Origin: Rhodobacter sp.
GTDB taxonomy: Bacteria > Pseudomonadota > Alphaproteobacteria > Rhodobacterales > Rhodobacteraceae
DNA: 64,000 bases
Assembly (NCBI GenBank): GCA_020250175.1
Contig: JADCEN010000013.1
Coordinates: 62,001-126,000 of the forward strand
Reading direction: 5' to 3'
A model generated the notes under the pieces. That model ran no database searches. It saw only the letters and a list, made by a program, of their open reading frames with translations, and was not told where the DNA came from. The position numbers and the translations under genes are program-made. Below are positions 53,553-62,642 of this stretch, one piece after another. Position 1 is the first letter of the stretch, and every line of letters begins with the position of its first letter.

Positions 53553-55216
53553 CGGCAGACGGGGCGCTGCGGTTCGCGCCCCGGCTGACCCTGCTTCTGA
53601 TGGCGGTGCCCGTGATTGCGGGGCTGGCGGGCACGCTGCGCCCCGCCTTCGAAGCGGGCAGTGTGGCGCGGCTGCTGGACTGGCCGGGCCTGCCCCGCGC
53701 CATGGCGCTTTCCATGGGAACCGGCATTGCCTCGACCGTTCTGGCGCTGGCACTCACGCTTGGTCTGGTGGCCGCGCTTCAGGGCGGGCGGCTCTTCACC
53801 CTGATCCTGCGGCTGCTGTCGCCGCTGCTGGCGGTGCCCCATGCGGCGGCGGCCCTGGGATTGGCGTTCCTGCTGGCCCCGTCCGGCTGGATTGCGCGGG
53901 CGCTGTCCCCCTGGGCCACCGGCTGGACGCAACCGCCCGACCTTCTGATCCTGAATGATCCGGCGGGTCTTGCCCTTACGGCGGGTCTGGTGCTGAAGGA
54001 GGTCCCGTTTCTGCTGCTGATCCTGATCGCGGCCCTGCCCCAGGCCGACGCGCCGCGACGGCTGATGCTGATGGCCAGCCTTGGCTACGGACGCGTGGCA
54101 GGATGGATGCTGTCGGTCCTGCCCGCCGTCTGGCCGCAGATGCGGCCTGCGGTCTATGCCGTGCTGGCCTATTCCATGACGGCGGTGGACATGGCCATAG
54201 TCCTGGGCCCTGCCCTGCCGCCCACGCTTTCAGCACAGCTTGTGCTTTGGATGACCAGCCCCGACCTGTCCATCCACCCCGTGGCAGCGGCCGGTGCCCT
54301 GGTGCAGCTTGGCCTGGTGCTGGCGGCACTGGCCCTGTTGCGCGGCGCTGAAACCGGTCTGGCCCGGCTGGGATGCAGGCTGGCGCTGACCGGAATCCGG
54401 GGGATTCGGGCCGACCGCTGGCTTGCCCCTGTGGTTGGCGGGGCGGGACTGCTGGTCGTGCTGCTGATGGCGGGCAGCTTGGCGGGGCTGGCCCTGTGGA
54501 GTTTTGCCGGCCCCTGGGTCTTTCCCGATGCCTGGCCCCAGCACCTTGAACTTGATGCCTGGGCGCGCGCCGCACCCGGCCTTGGCCCTGCGGCGCTGGA
54601 AACACTGCTGCTGGCTGCGCTGTCGACCGCGCTTGCCACCGGGCTTGTCCTTTCCTGCCTTGAGGCAGAAGCACGCTTTGGCCTCAAACCGGGGGGCGGG
54701 GCGCTGTGGCTGCTTTGGCTGCCGCTGATCATGCCGCAGGTGGCTTTCCTGCCGGGGCTGGCCGAACTGGCCCTGCGCACGGGTGCCGAAGGCAGCACCG
54801 GGGCCGTGGCGGCGGCCCATCTTGTGTTCGTGCTGCCTTACGTCTTTCTGTCGCTGGCCGCGCCCTGGCGGGCCTGGGACCCGCGCCTTGCCGTGGCGGG
54901 CGCTGCCTTGGGCGCAACACCGGGGCGGATCTTTTGGCGGCTGCGCCTGCCGATGCTGCTGCGTCCGATCCTGACGGCAGCGGCGGTGGGCTTTGCCGTA
55001 TCTGTGGGCCAGTATCTGCCGACCCTTCTGATCGGCGGCGGTCGGGTGACCACCCTGACGACCGAGGCCGTTGCCCTGTCGTCCGGCGGCAACCGGCGCA
55101 TCATCGGAACCTATGCGATGTTGCAGCTTGCCCTGCCGCTGCTGGCCTTTGCCCTGGCCCTTGCCCTTCCCGCCGCCCTGTTCCGCAACCGGACCGGCAT
55201 GAGGCCGGGTGCATGA
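53549..55216 (+). CDS. ynjC: ABC transporter permease (YnjC-like, two-domain)
   Basis: This 555-residue protein is a fused pair of six-helix permease domains, each with an EAA-type loop ('RRLMLMASLGYGRVAGWMLS' and 'RLAVAGAALGATPGRIFWRL'). The fused layout is usual for YnjC, FbpB and ThiP proteins. It overlaps the preceding and following genes by four bases each. Confidence 0.9.
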   Translation: MTADGALRFAPRLTLLLMAVPVIAGLAGTLRPAFEAGSVARLLDWPGLPRAMALSMGTGIASTVLALALTLGLVAALQGGRLFTLILRLLSPLLAVPHAAAALGLAFLLAPSGWIARALSPWATGWTQPPDLLILNDPAGLALTAGLVLKEVPFLLLILIAALPQADAPRRLMLMASLGYGRVAGWMLSVLPAVWPQMRPAVYAVLAYSMTAVDMAIVLGPALPPTLSAQLVLWMTSPDLSIHPVAAAGALVQLGLVLAALALLRGAETGLARLGCRLALTGIRGIRADRWLAPVVGGAGLLVVLLMAGSLAGLALWSFAGPWVFPDAWPQHLELDAWARAAPGLGPAALETLLLAALSTALATGLVLSCLEAEARFGLKPGGGALWLLWLPLIMPQVAFLPGLAELALRTGAEGSTGAVAAAHLVFVLPYVFLSLAAPWRAWDPRLAVAGAALGATPGRIFWRLRLPMLLRPILTAAAVGFAVSVGQYLPTLLIGGGRVTTLTTEAVALSSGGNRRIIGTYAMLQLALPLLAFALALALPAALFRNRTGMRPGA

Positions 55217-55869
55217 GCGGGCTTGTCCTTGACCGGCTGGAAGTGCGCGCCAAAGGCAAGATGATCGTCGCCCTCACGGCCGTGGTGAAACCGGGCGAGG
55301 TCCTGACCATCATGGGTCCGTCAGGGTCAGGAAAATCAACGGCGCTGGCCGCGATCATCGGCACGCTTGGCCCGGAGTTCAGCCTGTCGGGCAGGCTGGT
55401 TCTGGACGGCCGCGACGTGACCGGCCTGCCGACGCGCGCGCGCGGGGTGGGCATCCTGTTCCAGGACGATGTCTTGTTCCCGCATCTGTCGGTGGGGGGC
55501 AATCTGGCCTTTGCGCTGCCCCCGGCGCTGCAGGGGCGCAAGGCCCGCCGCGCGGCCGTCGAGGCGGCCCTGGCAAAGGCCGGTCTGGCGGGTTTTGCAG
55601 ACCGTGATCCCGCCACACTGTCGGGCGGCGAGCGGGCGCGGGTGGCCCTGATGCGCACCCTGCTGGCCGAACCCGGAGCGCTGCTGCTGGACGAGCCGTT
55701 CTCGCGCCTTGATGCGGGCCTGCGCGACCGTATCCGCACCTTCGTTCTGGACCTGATCCGGGCAGAGCGGATTCCGGCCGTTCTGGTCACGCATCAGCCT
55801 GAAGATGCCCGCGCCGCCGGGGGCCGCATCATCGATCCGCAGGGCCGCCCGGTTCAGGCCGGACCCTGA
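55213..55869 (+). CDS. ynjD: ABC transporter ATP-binding protein (YnjD-like)
   Basis: This 218-residue ATPase has Walker A 'GPSGSGKSTALAAI', Q-loop 'LFQDDVLFPHLSV', signature 'LSGGERARVALMRTL', Walker B 'LLLDEPFSRLD' and switch His 'LVTHQPEDA'. It is short, with no C-terminal regulatory domain, as in YnjD. It converges on the kinase gene 5 bases away. Confidence 0.9.
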   Translation: MSGLVLDRLEVRAKGKMIVALTAVVKPGEVLTIMGPSGSGKSTALAAIIGTLGPEFSLSGRLVLDGRDVTGLPTRARGVGILFQDDVLFPHLSVGGNLAFALPPALQGRKARRAAVEAALAKAGLAGFADRDPATLSGGERARVALMRTLLAEPGALLLDEPFSRLDAGLRDRIRTFVLDLIRAERIPAVLVTHQPEDARAAGGRIIDPQGRPVQAGP

Positions 55870-55874
55870 CAGCG

Positions 55875-57191
55875 TCAGCGGGCCAGGATGATCTCTGCCT
55901 TCAGCCCGCCCAGCCGGGCCGAGTCCGACAGGGTCAGCGTGCCGCCATGACTGCGCGCCACGTCGGCGGCGATGGACAGGCCCAGCCCCACGCCCCCGCC
56001 CCGGTTCGGATTGCGCGCCTCGTCCAGCCGTGTAAAGGGCCGCATCGCCTCTTCCCGCCGCTCTCGGGGGATGCCCGGACCGTCATCCTCGACGCAGATC
56101 CGGATGCTGCGCTCGGTCACGGTGACGCTGACCTCGCATCTTGTGCCAAAGCGCAGCGCATTCCCGATCAGGTTCTCGACAGCCCGCATCACCGCATCGG
56201 GACGCATCAGGGCCGTGCCCCTGCCATCGCTTTTCAGACTGATCGACCCGGCGGAGCGCCGGGCGTTGTCAACGACCCGGGCCACCAGCGCGACCGGATC
56301 GGTTTTCTCGGCGGTTTCCATGGCGTCGCCGCGCGCAAATGCCAGGAATTCGTCGACCAGCCGCTCCATATCCGCAACATCGCGCAGCGCTGCCCTGACC
56401 TCGTCATCCTGGGGCATCAGCGACAGGCTCAGCTTGAGGCGGGTCATCGGCGTGCGCAGATCGTGGCTGACACCCGACAGCATCAGCGTGCGCTGCTCCA
56501 TCTGCCGTTCGATCCGGCTGCGCATGTCGAGAAAGGCGGCCCCCGCCGCGCGCACCTCCAACGCACCGCGCGGCCGGTAGGCCACCGACCGCCCCTTGCC
56601 GAAGGCCTCGGCAGCATCGGCCAGCCGCTTGATCGGGCGCAGCTGGTTGCGCAGGAAGGCATAGGCAATCACCGTCATCAGCACCGACGTCAGAATCATC
56701 CAGACCAGAAGCTGATGCGGGTTTGACGCCGAAACCCGCCTGCGCGAAACCGAAAGCGACATTGGGCCCAGATCAGTCTGCAACAGCATGCGCACATCCC
56801 CGCTGTCTGACACAAGATCGACCGATCGCAGGTCCGGCAGGCCCTGGCGCAGGGTTTCGATCACGACCCGCCCGGACAGGTCGTAGAACGCGCGCCGATC
56901 CGTCAGGTCGGGCCATTTCGCGGGAAGCTCCAGCGTCATTTCCAGGGGCTGGGCAACGCCCGAAGCCCGCGCCCAAGCCTCGGCTGGGGACCCGCCCCGG
57001 TCGGCTTCATCCAGAACGAACATGATCTGAATGACCAGACTTTGCGTCATCTGTCGCGTCACACCCTCGAAATGGCGCTGGATAAAGGCCAGTGACACGA
57101 CAAGCTGGATCGCTACGATGGGCACGATCAGAATAAGCGCGGCGCGCCCGTAAAGCCCTCGTGGCAGAAATGGTCTCAGAAACGCGAACAT
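55875..57191 (-). CDS. HAMP-domain sensor histidine kinase (EnvZ-like)
   Basis: This 438-residue membrane kinase has two transmembrane helices (about 15-37 and 160-180) around a periplasmic domain, then a HAMP linker, an H-box 'SGVSHDLRTPMTRLKLSLSL' with His243, an N-box 'AVENLIGNALRFG', and G-boxes 'DDGPGIP' and 'GGVGLGLSIAADV'. The sequence fits the EnvZ branch, usually encoded next to an OmpR-type regulator. No response regulator gene adjoins it here, so its partner must be elsewhere. Confidence 0.88.
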   Translation of the reverse strand: MFAFLRPFLPRGLYGRAALILIVPIVAIQLVVSLAFIQRHFEGVTRQMTQSLVIQIMFVLDEADRGGSPAEAWARASGVAQPLEMTLELPAKWPDLTDRRAFYDLSGRVVIETLRQGLPDLRSVDLVSDSGDVRMLLQTDLGPMSLSVSRRRVSASNPHQLLVWMILTSVLMTVIAYAFLRNQLRPIKRLADAAEAFGKGRSVAYRPRGALEVRAAGAAFLDMRSRIERQMEQRTLMLSGVSHDLRTPMTRLKLSLSLMPQDDEVRAALRDVADMERLVDEFLAFARGDAMETAEKTDPVALVARVVDNARRSAGSISLKSDGRGTALMRPDAVMRAVENLIGNALRFGTRCEVSVTVTERSIRICVEDDGPGIPRERREEAMRPFTRLDEARNPNRGGGVGLGLSIAADVARSHGGTLTLSDSARLGGLKAEIILAR

Positions 57192-57231
57192 ACCCGCGAT
57201 CCTAGCGGCGGAACCGGGGGAAAGGAAGGCG

Positions 57232-58131
57232 ATGCCCCGTCACGACCTGCCTGCCTGTCCGAACCCCGACCTGCGGCTTGTCCGGGCACCCAACCCCTCT
57301 GCAATGACCGAACGGGGCACCAACACCTGGATTGTCGGCCGGGGCGCTGTGGCCGTGATCGATCCCGGCCCGGCCGACGAGGCGCATCTGGCGGCGATTC
57401 TGGCCGCGCTGGGGCCGTCCGAACGGGTCAGCCATATCCTTGTCACCCATGCCCATGCCGATCACTCGGCCCTTGCCCCGGCGCTGGCGCAGGCAACCGG
57501 GGCACCGGTGCTGGCCTTTGGAACCGCCCGCGACGGCATGACGGGCGCGATGGCGGACCTGGCCGCCGACGCAGCCGGGGGCGAAGGCCTTGACCTTGCG
57601 TTCCGCCCCGACATCCGCCTGTCCGACGGAGAGACGGTGCAGGGCGCGGGATGGTCGCTGACGGCGATCCACACCCCCGGCCACCTTGGCAATCACCTGT
57701 GCTTTCGCTGGGGCATGCTTGGCTTTTCGGGCGATCACGTGATGGCATGGTCAACCTCGCTCGTCTCGCCGCCCGAAGGGAACATGGGGGATTACCGGCA
57801 GAGCCTCGCGCGCCTTGCAGACCTTCCCTGGACCGCCCTCCTGCCCGGACATGGCGCCCCGGTCACCGACCCTGCGGCCCGCCTTGCGGAGCTTGCCGCA
57901 CATCGCAGCCGGCGCGAGCGTGAAATCCTCGCAGCCCTGCAGGCCGCGCCGGCCACGCCCGCGCGGCTGGTCAAGACGATCTACACCGATCTGCCTGCCC
58001 GTCTGCACGGGGCAGCCGAGCGCAATGTCTTCGCACATCTTCTTGATCTTGCACACAGAAACATGGTCGAAAGCGATGCCGCCCCGTCGCCTGCCGCAGA
58101 ATTCCGGCTGGTTCCTTCAAAGCGGCCCTGA
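57232..58131 (+). CDS. MBL-fold metallo-hydrolase (LACTB2-like)
   Basis: This 299-residue protein has the zinc motif HAHADH (residues 73-78), later ligands in 'HTPGHLGNHLCF' and 'GFSGDHVMAW' and 'LLPGHGAPV', then a C-terminal winged-helix ('RLVKTIYTDLPARLHGAAER') typical of the LACTB2/BLACT_WH group, some of which cut RNA. The start at 57232 is a short distance from the divergent kinase start at 57191. Confidence 0.88.
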   Translation: MPRHDLPACPNPDLRLVRAPNPSAMTERGTNTWIVGRGAVAVIDPGPADEAHLAAILAALGPSERVSHILVTHAHADHSALAPALAQATGAPVLAFGTARDGMTGAMADLAADAAGGEGLDLAFRPDIRLSDGETVQGAGWSLTAIHTPGHLGNHLCFRWGMLGFSGDHVMAWSTSLVSPPEGNMGDYRQSLARLADLPWTALLPGHGAPVTDPAARLAELAAHRSRREREILAALQAAPATPARLVKTIYTDLPARLHGAAERNVFAHLLDLAHRNMVESDAAPSPAAEFRLVPSKRP

Positions 58132-58186
58132 ACCTGCGTTTGCCTCTGGACGCCCCCCACCTGCCTTGCTATAGCGGCTGCGGTAT

Positions 58187-58261
58187 TCCGGCGTAGCTCA
58201 GCGGTAGAGCAGTTGACTGTTAATCAATTGGTCGTAGGTTCGATCCCTACCGCCGGAGCCA
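58187..58261 (+). tRNA. tRNA-Asn (GUU)
   Basis: The complete cloverleaf is visible: acceptor TCCGGCG (58187-58193) with CGCCGGA (58251-58257), D arm GCTC/GAGC, anticodon loop CTGTTAA with anticodon GTT, T arm GTAGG/CCTAC with TTCGATC loop, discriminator G and encoded CCA (58259-58261). Confidence 0.97.
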
Positions 58262-59071
58262 TTAAGCATTCTATGTAAAAATCTGAACCGGTCAGTTTAT
58301 CGTCCGAGCGTCCGACTCCGTCCGGTTCGGACGCTTGGACGGGGGCTGTCAGGCCATCCGGTCTCTCGCCCATCCGCCGCATTGATCGGCCATCGCTGCG
58401 GCAATCCCGCCGCAGATGCGGCTGCGTTCCTTCCACCGATCCGGTCTTAGTGGCATGCGGTGGACACGGCTCCGGGTGCGATGCTCTGCCGTGCCGGGCG
58501 GCGGCTGGCAGATATGCTGGAGCGGCGCTTTCCCGGCTGGGCCGTGCAAGTCCGCTGGGGCGACATGGCGGGTGAACATGGCGTATCGCAGGCAGCTGAC
58601 GACATGCCACCTGGAACCGGCCGGCGGGCAAGGCGGCGGGGTTCCGGGTGCGGCCACGGAAAGAGCGGCACCAAAGGATTGCAGCCGCGCCTGCGAGGGG
58701 CTTTCGCCTGGCCGCAGAACAGCGGGCGTGCCGGGTCTGCCCTTGCCGTCTGGTCGGCTCGGCGCCTGACCATGGCAGGTTTTGGAAAATAATTTTCAGA
58801 TGTCCCGTAACCGGGGCACCTTTCACGGCACACAAGACGCAAGAAACCTGTTTCCTGTCGGTCTCAGCCGGTAAGATGTCGGTTGCGAGGCGATGGCCAG
58901 CGGCAGTCCCGTCATTGAAAAAAATCTTTTACAAGACACTTTTCTTCTGAAAGACTTTCCCGGTGCGGAGGAATCAATGCGCCACAGGTGTCGGAAGAGG
59001 AGCCGGCGTGGCGTGTCGGGTTTGCGCATGTCAGCGGCATGCCAGGCCGCACATCAACATGGGAGAGAGAA
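58262..59071. other. 810-base region after tRNA-Asn without a firm gene
   Basis: A plus-strand frame at 58460-58792 contains 'AGRRLADMLERRFPGWAVQV' followed by 'RWGDMAGEHGV', mildly protein-like, but it degenerates and matches nothing I know. From about 58890 the DNA becomes AT-rich (AAAAAAATCTTTT at 58918-58930) and probably holds the promoter of the downstream importer. No integrase or direct repeat of the tRNA end was found. Confidence 0.4.
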
Positions 59072-60598
59072 ATGTTCTACAAGCCCAAGAAGGCGGTCTA
59101 TTCGCAGATCAGCCGCCGCCGGTTCCTCGAACTCGGCGGCTACGGCGCGACCATGCTCGGCACGGGATCGTTGGCCGTCGGCCTGAACTCGACGATCATG
59201 AGCACGCGCGTGCAGGCTCAGTCGTCGGACGATGCCAAGTGGAAGCAGTTCGCCGGCTCCAAGCTGGTCTTCCTGTCGGAAAACACCCCGCCGTCCTTTG
59301 CGATCCGCGAAAAGCTGAAGTACTTTTATGATCTGACCGGGATCGAAGTGGAAATTCTGACCGACGACCTGCCGGTCGTGCAGCAGAAGGCGGGCATCGA
59401 CCTGCGGTCGGGCACGGCCGACTATGTTCTGCAATACGCCCAGGACAAGCCGATCGGGGCGCCCTTCGCCGATTTCTACGCCGATCTTACCCCGATGCTG
59501 GGCGATGAGACCCTGCCGCAGGACCCGGAGGGCTATGGCGACGAAGTATGGTTCGAAAGCTTCCTTGACGCCTGCGGTCGCTTTTACGACGGTGACCGCG
59601 TGATCGCCCTGCCCTATGATGCGGCCATAGCCTGTACCTTCTACCGCAAGGACATCTACGAGGCCAACAGCAAGGACTTCGAGGCCGAGTATGGCTACCG
59701 CATGGAATTCACAAAGGATTCCACATGGCAGAACGTTCTCGACTTCGCCACCTTCTTCAAGAAAAAGAAGGATGCGGGGGCAGAAGGGCCCTACGGCTAC
59801 GCGCAGCATCAGGGTGCCTTCGCCTGGACGACGCAGCTTGACATCCAGCGGATGTGCTTTGCCAATGGCCGCTGGCTGGACTACGACATCGACGACCGGC
59901 TCGGGTCGCGCACGCCCGGTGCCACCAACTGGGGCGACGAGCAGTCGGTGCTGATCCTCGAAAAGTTCAAGGCGCTGGCGGATGTGTCGCACCCGGACAA
60001 CCTGGCCAACGGAACGCTGGAACTGAACACTGTCTACCAGTCGGGCAACATTGCGATGCAGGTGCAGTATCACGAGTTCGCGGCCTCGGTCGAGGATGAG
60101 GCGACCTCGCTTGCGGCGGGTGGCAAGACCGGCTATGCGCCCTGCCCCAAGGGCGTGCCGGACTGGATCAGGAACGGCGGCGAGGCGGTGAACGGCACCA
60201 ACTGTGGCATCGGCGGCATCGCGATCAACAAGAATGCTTCCGAAGAGCTTCAGCGCGCCGCCTATATCTTCGCGATCTGGTCGACCTCGGCTGACAACCA
60301 GTACGAAGTGCTCAAGGGCCTTGGCGGCACGCCGACCCGCAAGTCGGTGTTGCAGCGGCCGGACGTGATTGCGGCCCAGCAACGCCCCAGCAGCATGCCC
60401 AACGCCCTGACCTTCGAACCGGTCTACGACTTTGGGATCAAGCAGCCGAATTTCGTGCTTGGGCCGAAGATTCCCAAGGCGAACGAATATCACTCGATCA
60501 TCGCCTCGACGACCCAGCGCATGCTTGCGGGGGAATTGTCGCCAGCCGAAACCGGCGCAGAGCTGAAGTCGCAGCTTGATGCCCTGAACGAAGGCTGA
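59072..60598 (+). CDS. Extracellular sugar ABC transporter substrate-binding protein (Tat-type)
   Basis: This 508-residue binding protein has a twin-arginine signal, 'SRRRFLELGGYGATMLGTGS', with cleavage near 'STRVQAQ'. The core 'GKTGYAPCPKGVPDWIRNGG' and 'GIGGIAINKNASEELQRAAY' fit family-1 binders of polyol or oligosaccharide importers. GGGAGAGAG lies just before the ATG. It heads a five-gene unit. Confidence 0.88.
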   Translation: MFYKPKKAVYSQISRRRFLELGGYGATMLGTGSLAVGLNSTIMSTRVQAQSSDDAKWKQFAGSKLVFLSENTPPSFAIREKLKYFYDLTGIEVEILTDDLPVVQQKAGIDLRSGTADYVLQYAQDKPIGAPFADFYADLTPMLGDETLPQDPEGYGDEVWFESFLDACGRFYDGDRVIALPYDAAIACTFYRKDIYEANSKDFEAEYGYRMEFTKDSTWQNVLDFATFFKKKKDAGAEGPYGYAQHQGAFAWTTQLDIQRMCFANGRWLDYDIDDRLGSRTPGATNWGDEQSVLILEKFKALADVSHPDNLANGTLELNTVYQSGNIAMQVQYHEFAASVEDEATSLAAGGKTGYAPCPKGVPDWIRNGGEAVNGTNCGIGGIAINKNASEELQRAAYIFAIWSTSADNQYEVLKGLGGTPTRKSVLQRPDVIAAQQRPSSMPNALTFEPVYDFGIKQPNFVLGPKIPKANEYHSIIASTTQRMLAGELSPAETGAELKSQLDALNEG

Positions 60599-60616
60599 GG
60601 ACCGGCAAAGCCGATA

Positions 60617-60642
60617 CCGCTACCCCGGAGCCGGGGTAGCGG
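60617..60642 (+). terminator. Hairpin after the binding-protein gene
   Basis: A perfect 12-bp stem, CCGCTACCCCGG (60617-60628) with CCGGGGTAGCGG (60631-60642), has a 2-base nominal loop, 18 bases after the binding-protein stop. A weak T run follows (CCTTGT). It probably sets binding-protein excess. Confidence 0.6.
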
Positions 60643-60710
60643 CCTTGTCACCCTGCCCTGGTATGCGCTTTCGCGCGTCCGAGTCGGAGAACCAGCCGGA
60701 GACCCTTCCG

Positions 60711-61709
60711 ATGACTGAAACACTGACCGGGATCGACATGTCCGTCCGCGCCCCGGAAGACCGGTTCCGGGCAAGAAAGGTCTCGACCGAGGTCGAGGCG
60801 CGGCCGCTTTCCGCCGCGCTGCCGCCGCCCGGCCGGTTGAACCCCGCGGCAAGGAAGGCCTATTACTTTTATCTGATGGCCCCTGCCATTGCCCTGCTTG
60901 CGTTCATCTCGCTTTATCCGTTCTTCTGGCTGATCGTCATGGCCTTCCAGAAGGGAGATATGGGGGCAGTCGAATGGGTCGGATTCAAGAATTTCATAGA
61001 CCTGGCCAGTGATGACCGTTTTCTCTCGGGGTGGGTGCTGCTGTTCAGGTACAGTGCGATGTGCCTGTTTCTGCAGGTCTCGATCGGGGTGCTGTTGGCG
61101 GTGGTGGTCAACGGCTCGCGGTACGAGAGATTCCTGGTCACGGCGCTGCTGATGCCGATGATGATGGCACCTGCCGTGGCAGGCCTGTTGTGGTTGTTCC
61201 TCTACAACGGAACATTCGGCTGGTATCACTGGATTTTCCACAGCCTCGGACTGCTCGGGTCCGGCTCGATCCTGTCCAGCGCAAAAACGGCGATGTATGC
61301 GATCGTGCTGGTCGACGTCTGGCAGTGGACGCCGCTGATCACCCTGATCGCGCTTGCAGGTCTGAAGCGGGTGCCGCGCGACCAGATAGAGGCAAACATG
61401 GTGGACGGCGCATCGCCGTTTCGCAACTTTTTTGCGATCGTGTTGCCGAACCTGTACCCTGTCCTGCTGATCGCAGTCCTGCTGCGTTTCATGGATAACT
61501 TCCGTTTCATCGACCACATCCTTGTCCTGACAGGCGGCGGGCCTGCCAATGCGACCAAGATCCTTCCGGTCTACCTGTTCGAAGTGGCGTTCAAGTTCTT
61601 CGATCTTGGCCGGGGTGCCGCGATCGCGCTGGTCCTGCTTGTCGTCACCATCATCCTGGGCAAAATCCTGGTCGGCGTTTTCGACCGGCCCACTGCGGGA
61701 GGGCGCTGA
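60711..61709 (+). CDS. Sugar ABC transporter permease (MalF/UgpA-like)
   Basis: This 332-residue protein has six membrane helices after a roughly 45-residue cytoplasmic N-terminus, and the EAA loop 'DQIEANMVDGASPFRNFFAI'. The start at 60711 (MTETLTGIDMS) follows GCCGGAGA at a normal spacing. It works with the next permease. Confidence 0.9.
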   Translation: MTETLTGIDMSVRAPEDRFRARKVSTEVEARPLSAALPPPGRLNPAARKAYYFYLMAPAIALLAFISLYPFFWLIVMAFQKGDMGAVEWVGFKNFIDLASDDRFLSGWVLLFRYSAMCLFLQVSIGVLLAVVVNGSRYERFLVTALLMPMMMAPAVAGLLWLFLYNGTFGWYHWIFHSLGLLGSGSILSSAKTAMYAIVLVDVWQWTPLITLIALAGLKRVPRDQIEANMVDGASPFRNFFAIVLPNLYPVLLIAVLLRFMDNFRFIDHILVLTGGGPANATKILPVYLFEVAFKFFDLGRGAAIALVLLVVTIILGKILVGVFDRPTAGGR

Positions 61710-61712
61710 ACC

Positions 61713-62591
61713 ATGGCTTCGCGTGATGTCGTCCACTACAACACACCGCTGCAGCGCGTCCTGAGTGTCCTGTCGGTTGTGTTCGTGATCTTCTACCTGA
61801 TCTGGACACTGCTGCCGTTCGTGATCATGTTCGTGTCCTCGTTCAAGGACCTGCTCGAGGCGTTCAAGCTGCCTGCTGTCGGCGACTGGGCAGGGATTGG
61901 CGTCTTTTTCGAATTCACCCCCACCTTGAAGCACTATCAGACACTGTTCGCGGAGAACAACTTCAGCCGCTACATGCTGAACAGCCTGATCGCTGCGGGC
62001 GGGTCGGCCGTGATATCGGTGATTTTCGGATCGCTGGCGGCCTATTCGCTCAGCCGGGTTGATTTCCGTGGCAAGTCTGATCTTTTCTTCTGGATCATCT
62101 CGACCCGGATGGCCCCGGTCGTTGCCGTCATGGTGCCGCTGTTCGCCATTTTCCGCTCGCTCGATCTGGTCGGCACGCTGCCCGGACTGATCCTGGCCTA
62201 TACGACGTTCAACCTGCCCTTCGCGATCTGGATCCTGAAGGGGTTCTTCGACAACGTGCCCTACGGCATAGAAGAGGCGCAGATGGTGGATGGCGCAACG
62301 CGGTTCCAGGCGTTCCGGTCGATCCTGCCGCTGGTCGCCCCCGGGATCGGGGCCTTCATAGTACTGTGCATCCTTTTTGCCTGGAACGACTTCCTGTTTG
62401 CGGCAATCATCGGCTCGGGCGGGGCCAAGACCCTGCCGGTGGCAACCCGCGAACTGGTTCAGCCGCAGAACATCCAGTGGGGCGCGATCATGGCGGCAGG
62501 CGTGGTGACGACGGCCCCGATGATGCTGCTGGGCCTTGTGATCCGCAAATACCTTGTGACGGGCCTGACGATGGGCGCCGTCAAGGAATGA
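61713..62591 (+). CDS. Sugar ABC transporter permease (MalG/UgpE-like)
   Basis: This 292-residue inner-membrane protein has six helices and the EAA loop 'GIEEAQMVDGATRFQAFRSI', ending 'RKYLVTGLTMGAVKE' as MalG-type proteins do. It lies 3 bases after its partner permease. Confidence 0.92.
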   Translation: MASRDVVHYNTPLQRVLSVLSVVFVIFYLIWTLLPFVIMFVSSFKDLLEAFKLPAVGDWAGIGVFFEFTPTLKHYQTLFAENNFSRYMLNSLIAAGGSAVISVIFGSLAAYSLSRVDFRGKSDLFFWIISTRMAPVVAVMVPLFAIFRSLDLVGTLPGLILAYTTFNLPFAIWILKGFFDNVPYGIEEAQMVDGATRFQAFRSILPLVAPGIGAFIVLCILFAWNDFLFAAIIGSGGAKTLPVATRELVQPQNIQWGAIMAAGVVTTAPMMLLGLVIRKYLVTGLTMGAVKE

Positions 62592-62642
62592 CCTGCGCCG
62601 GTCCGCTTGCGGGCCGTGCCTTACGCGATAAAGGAGAAGATC

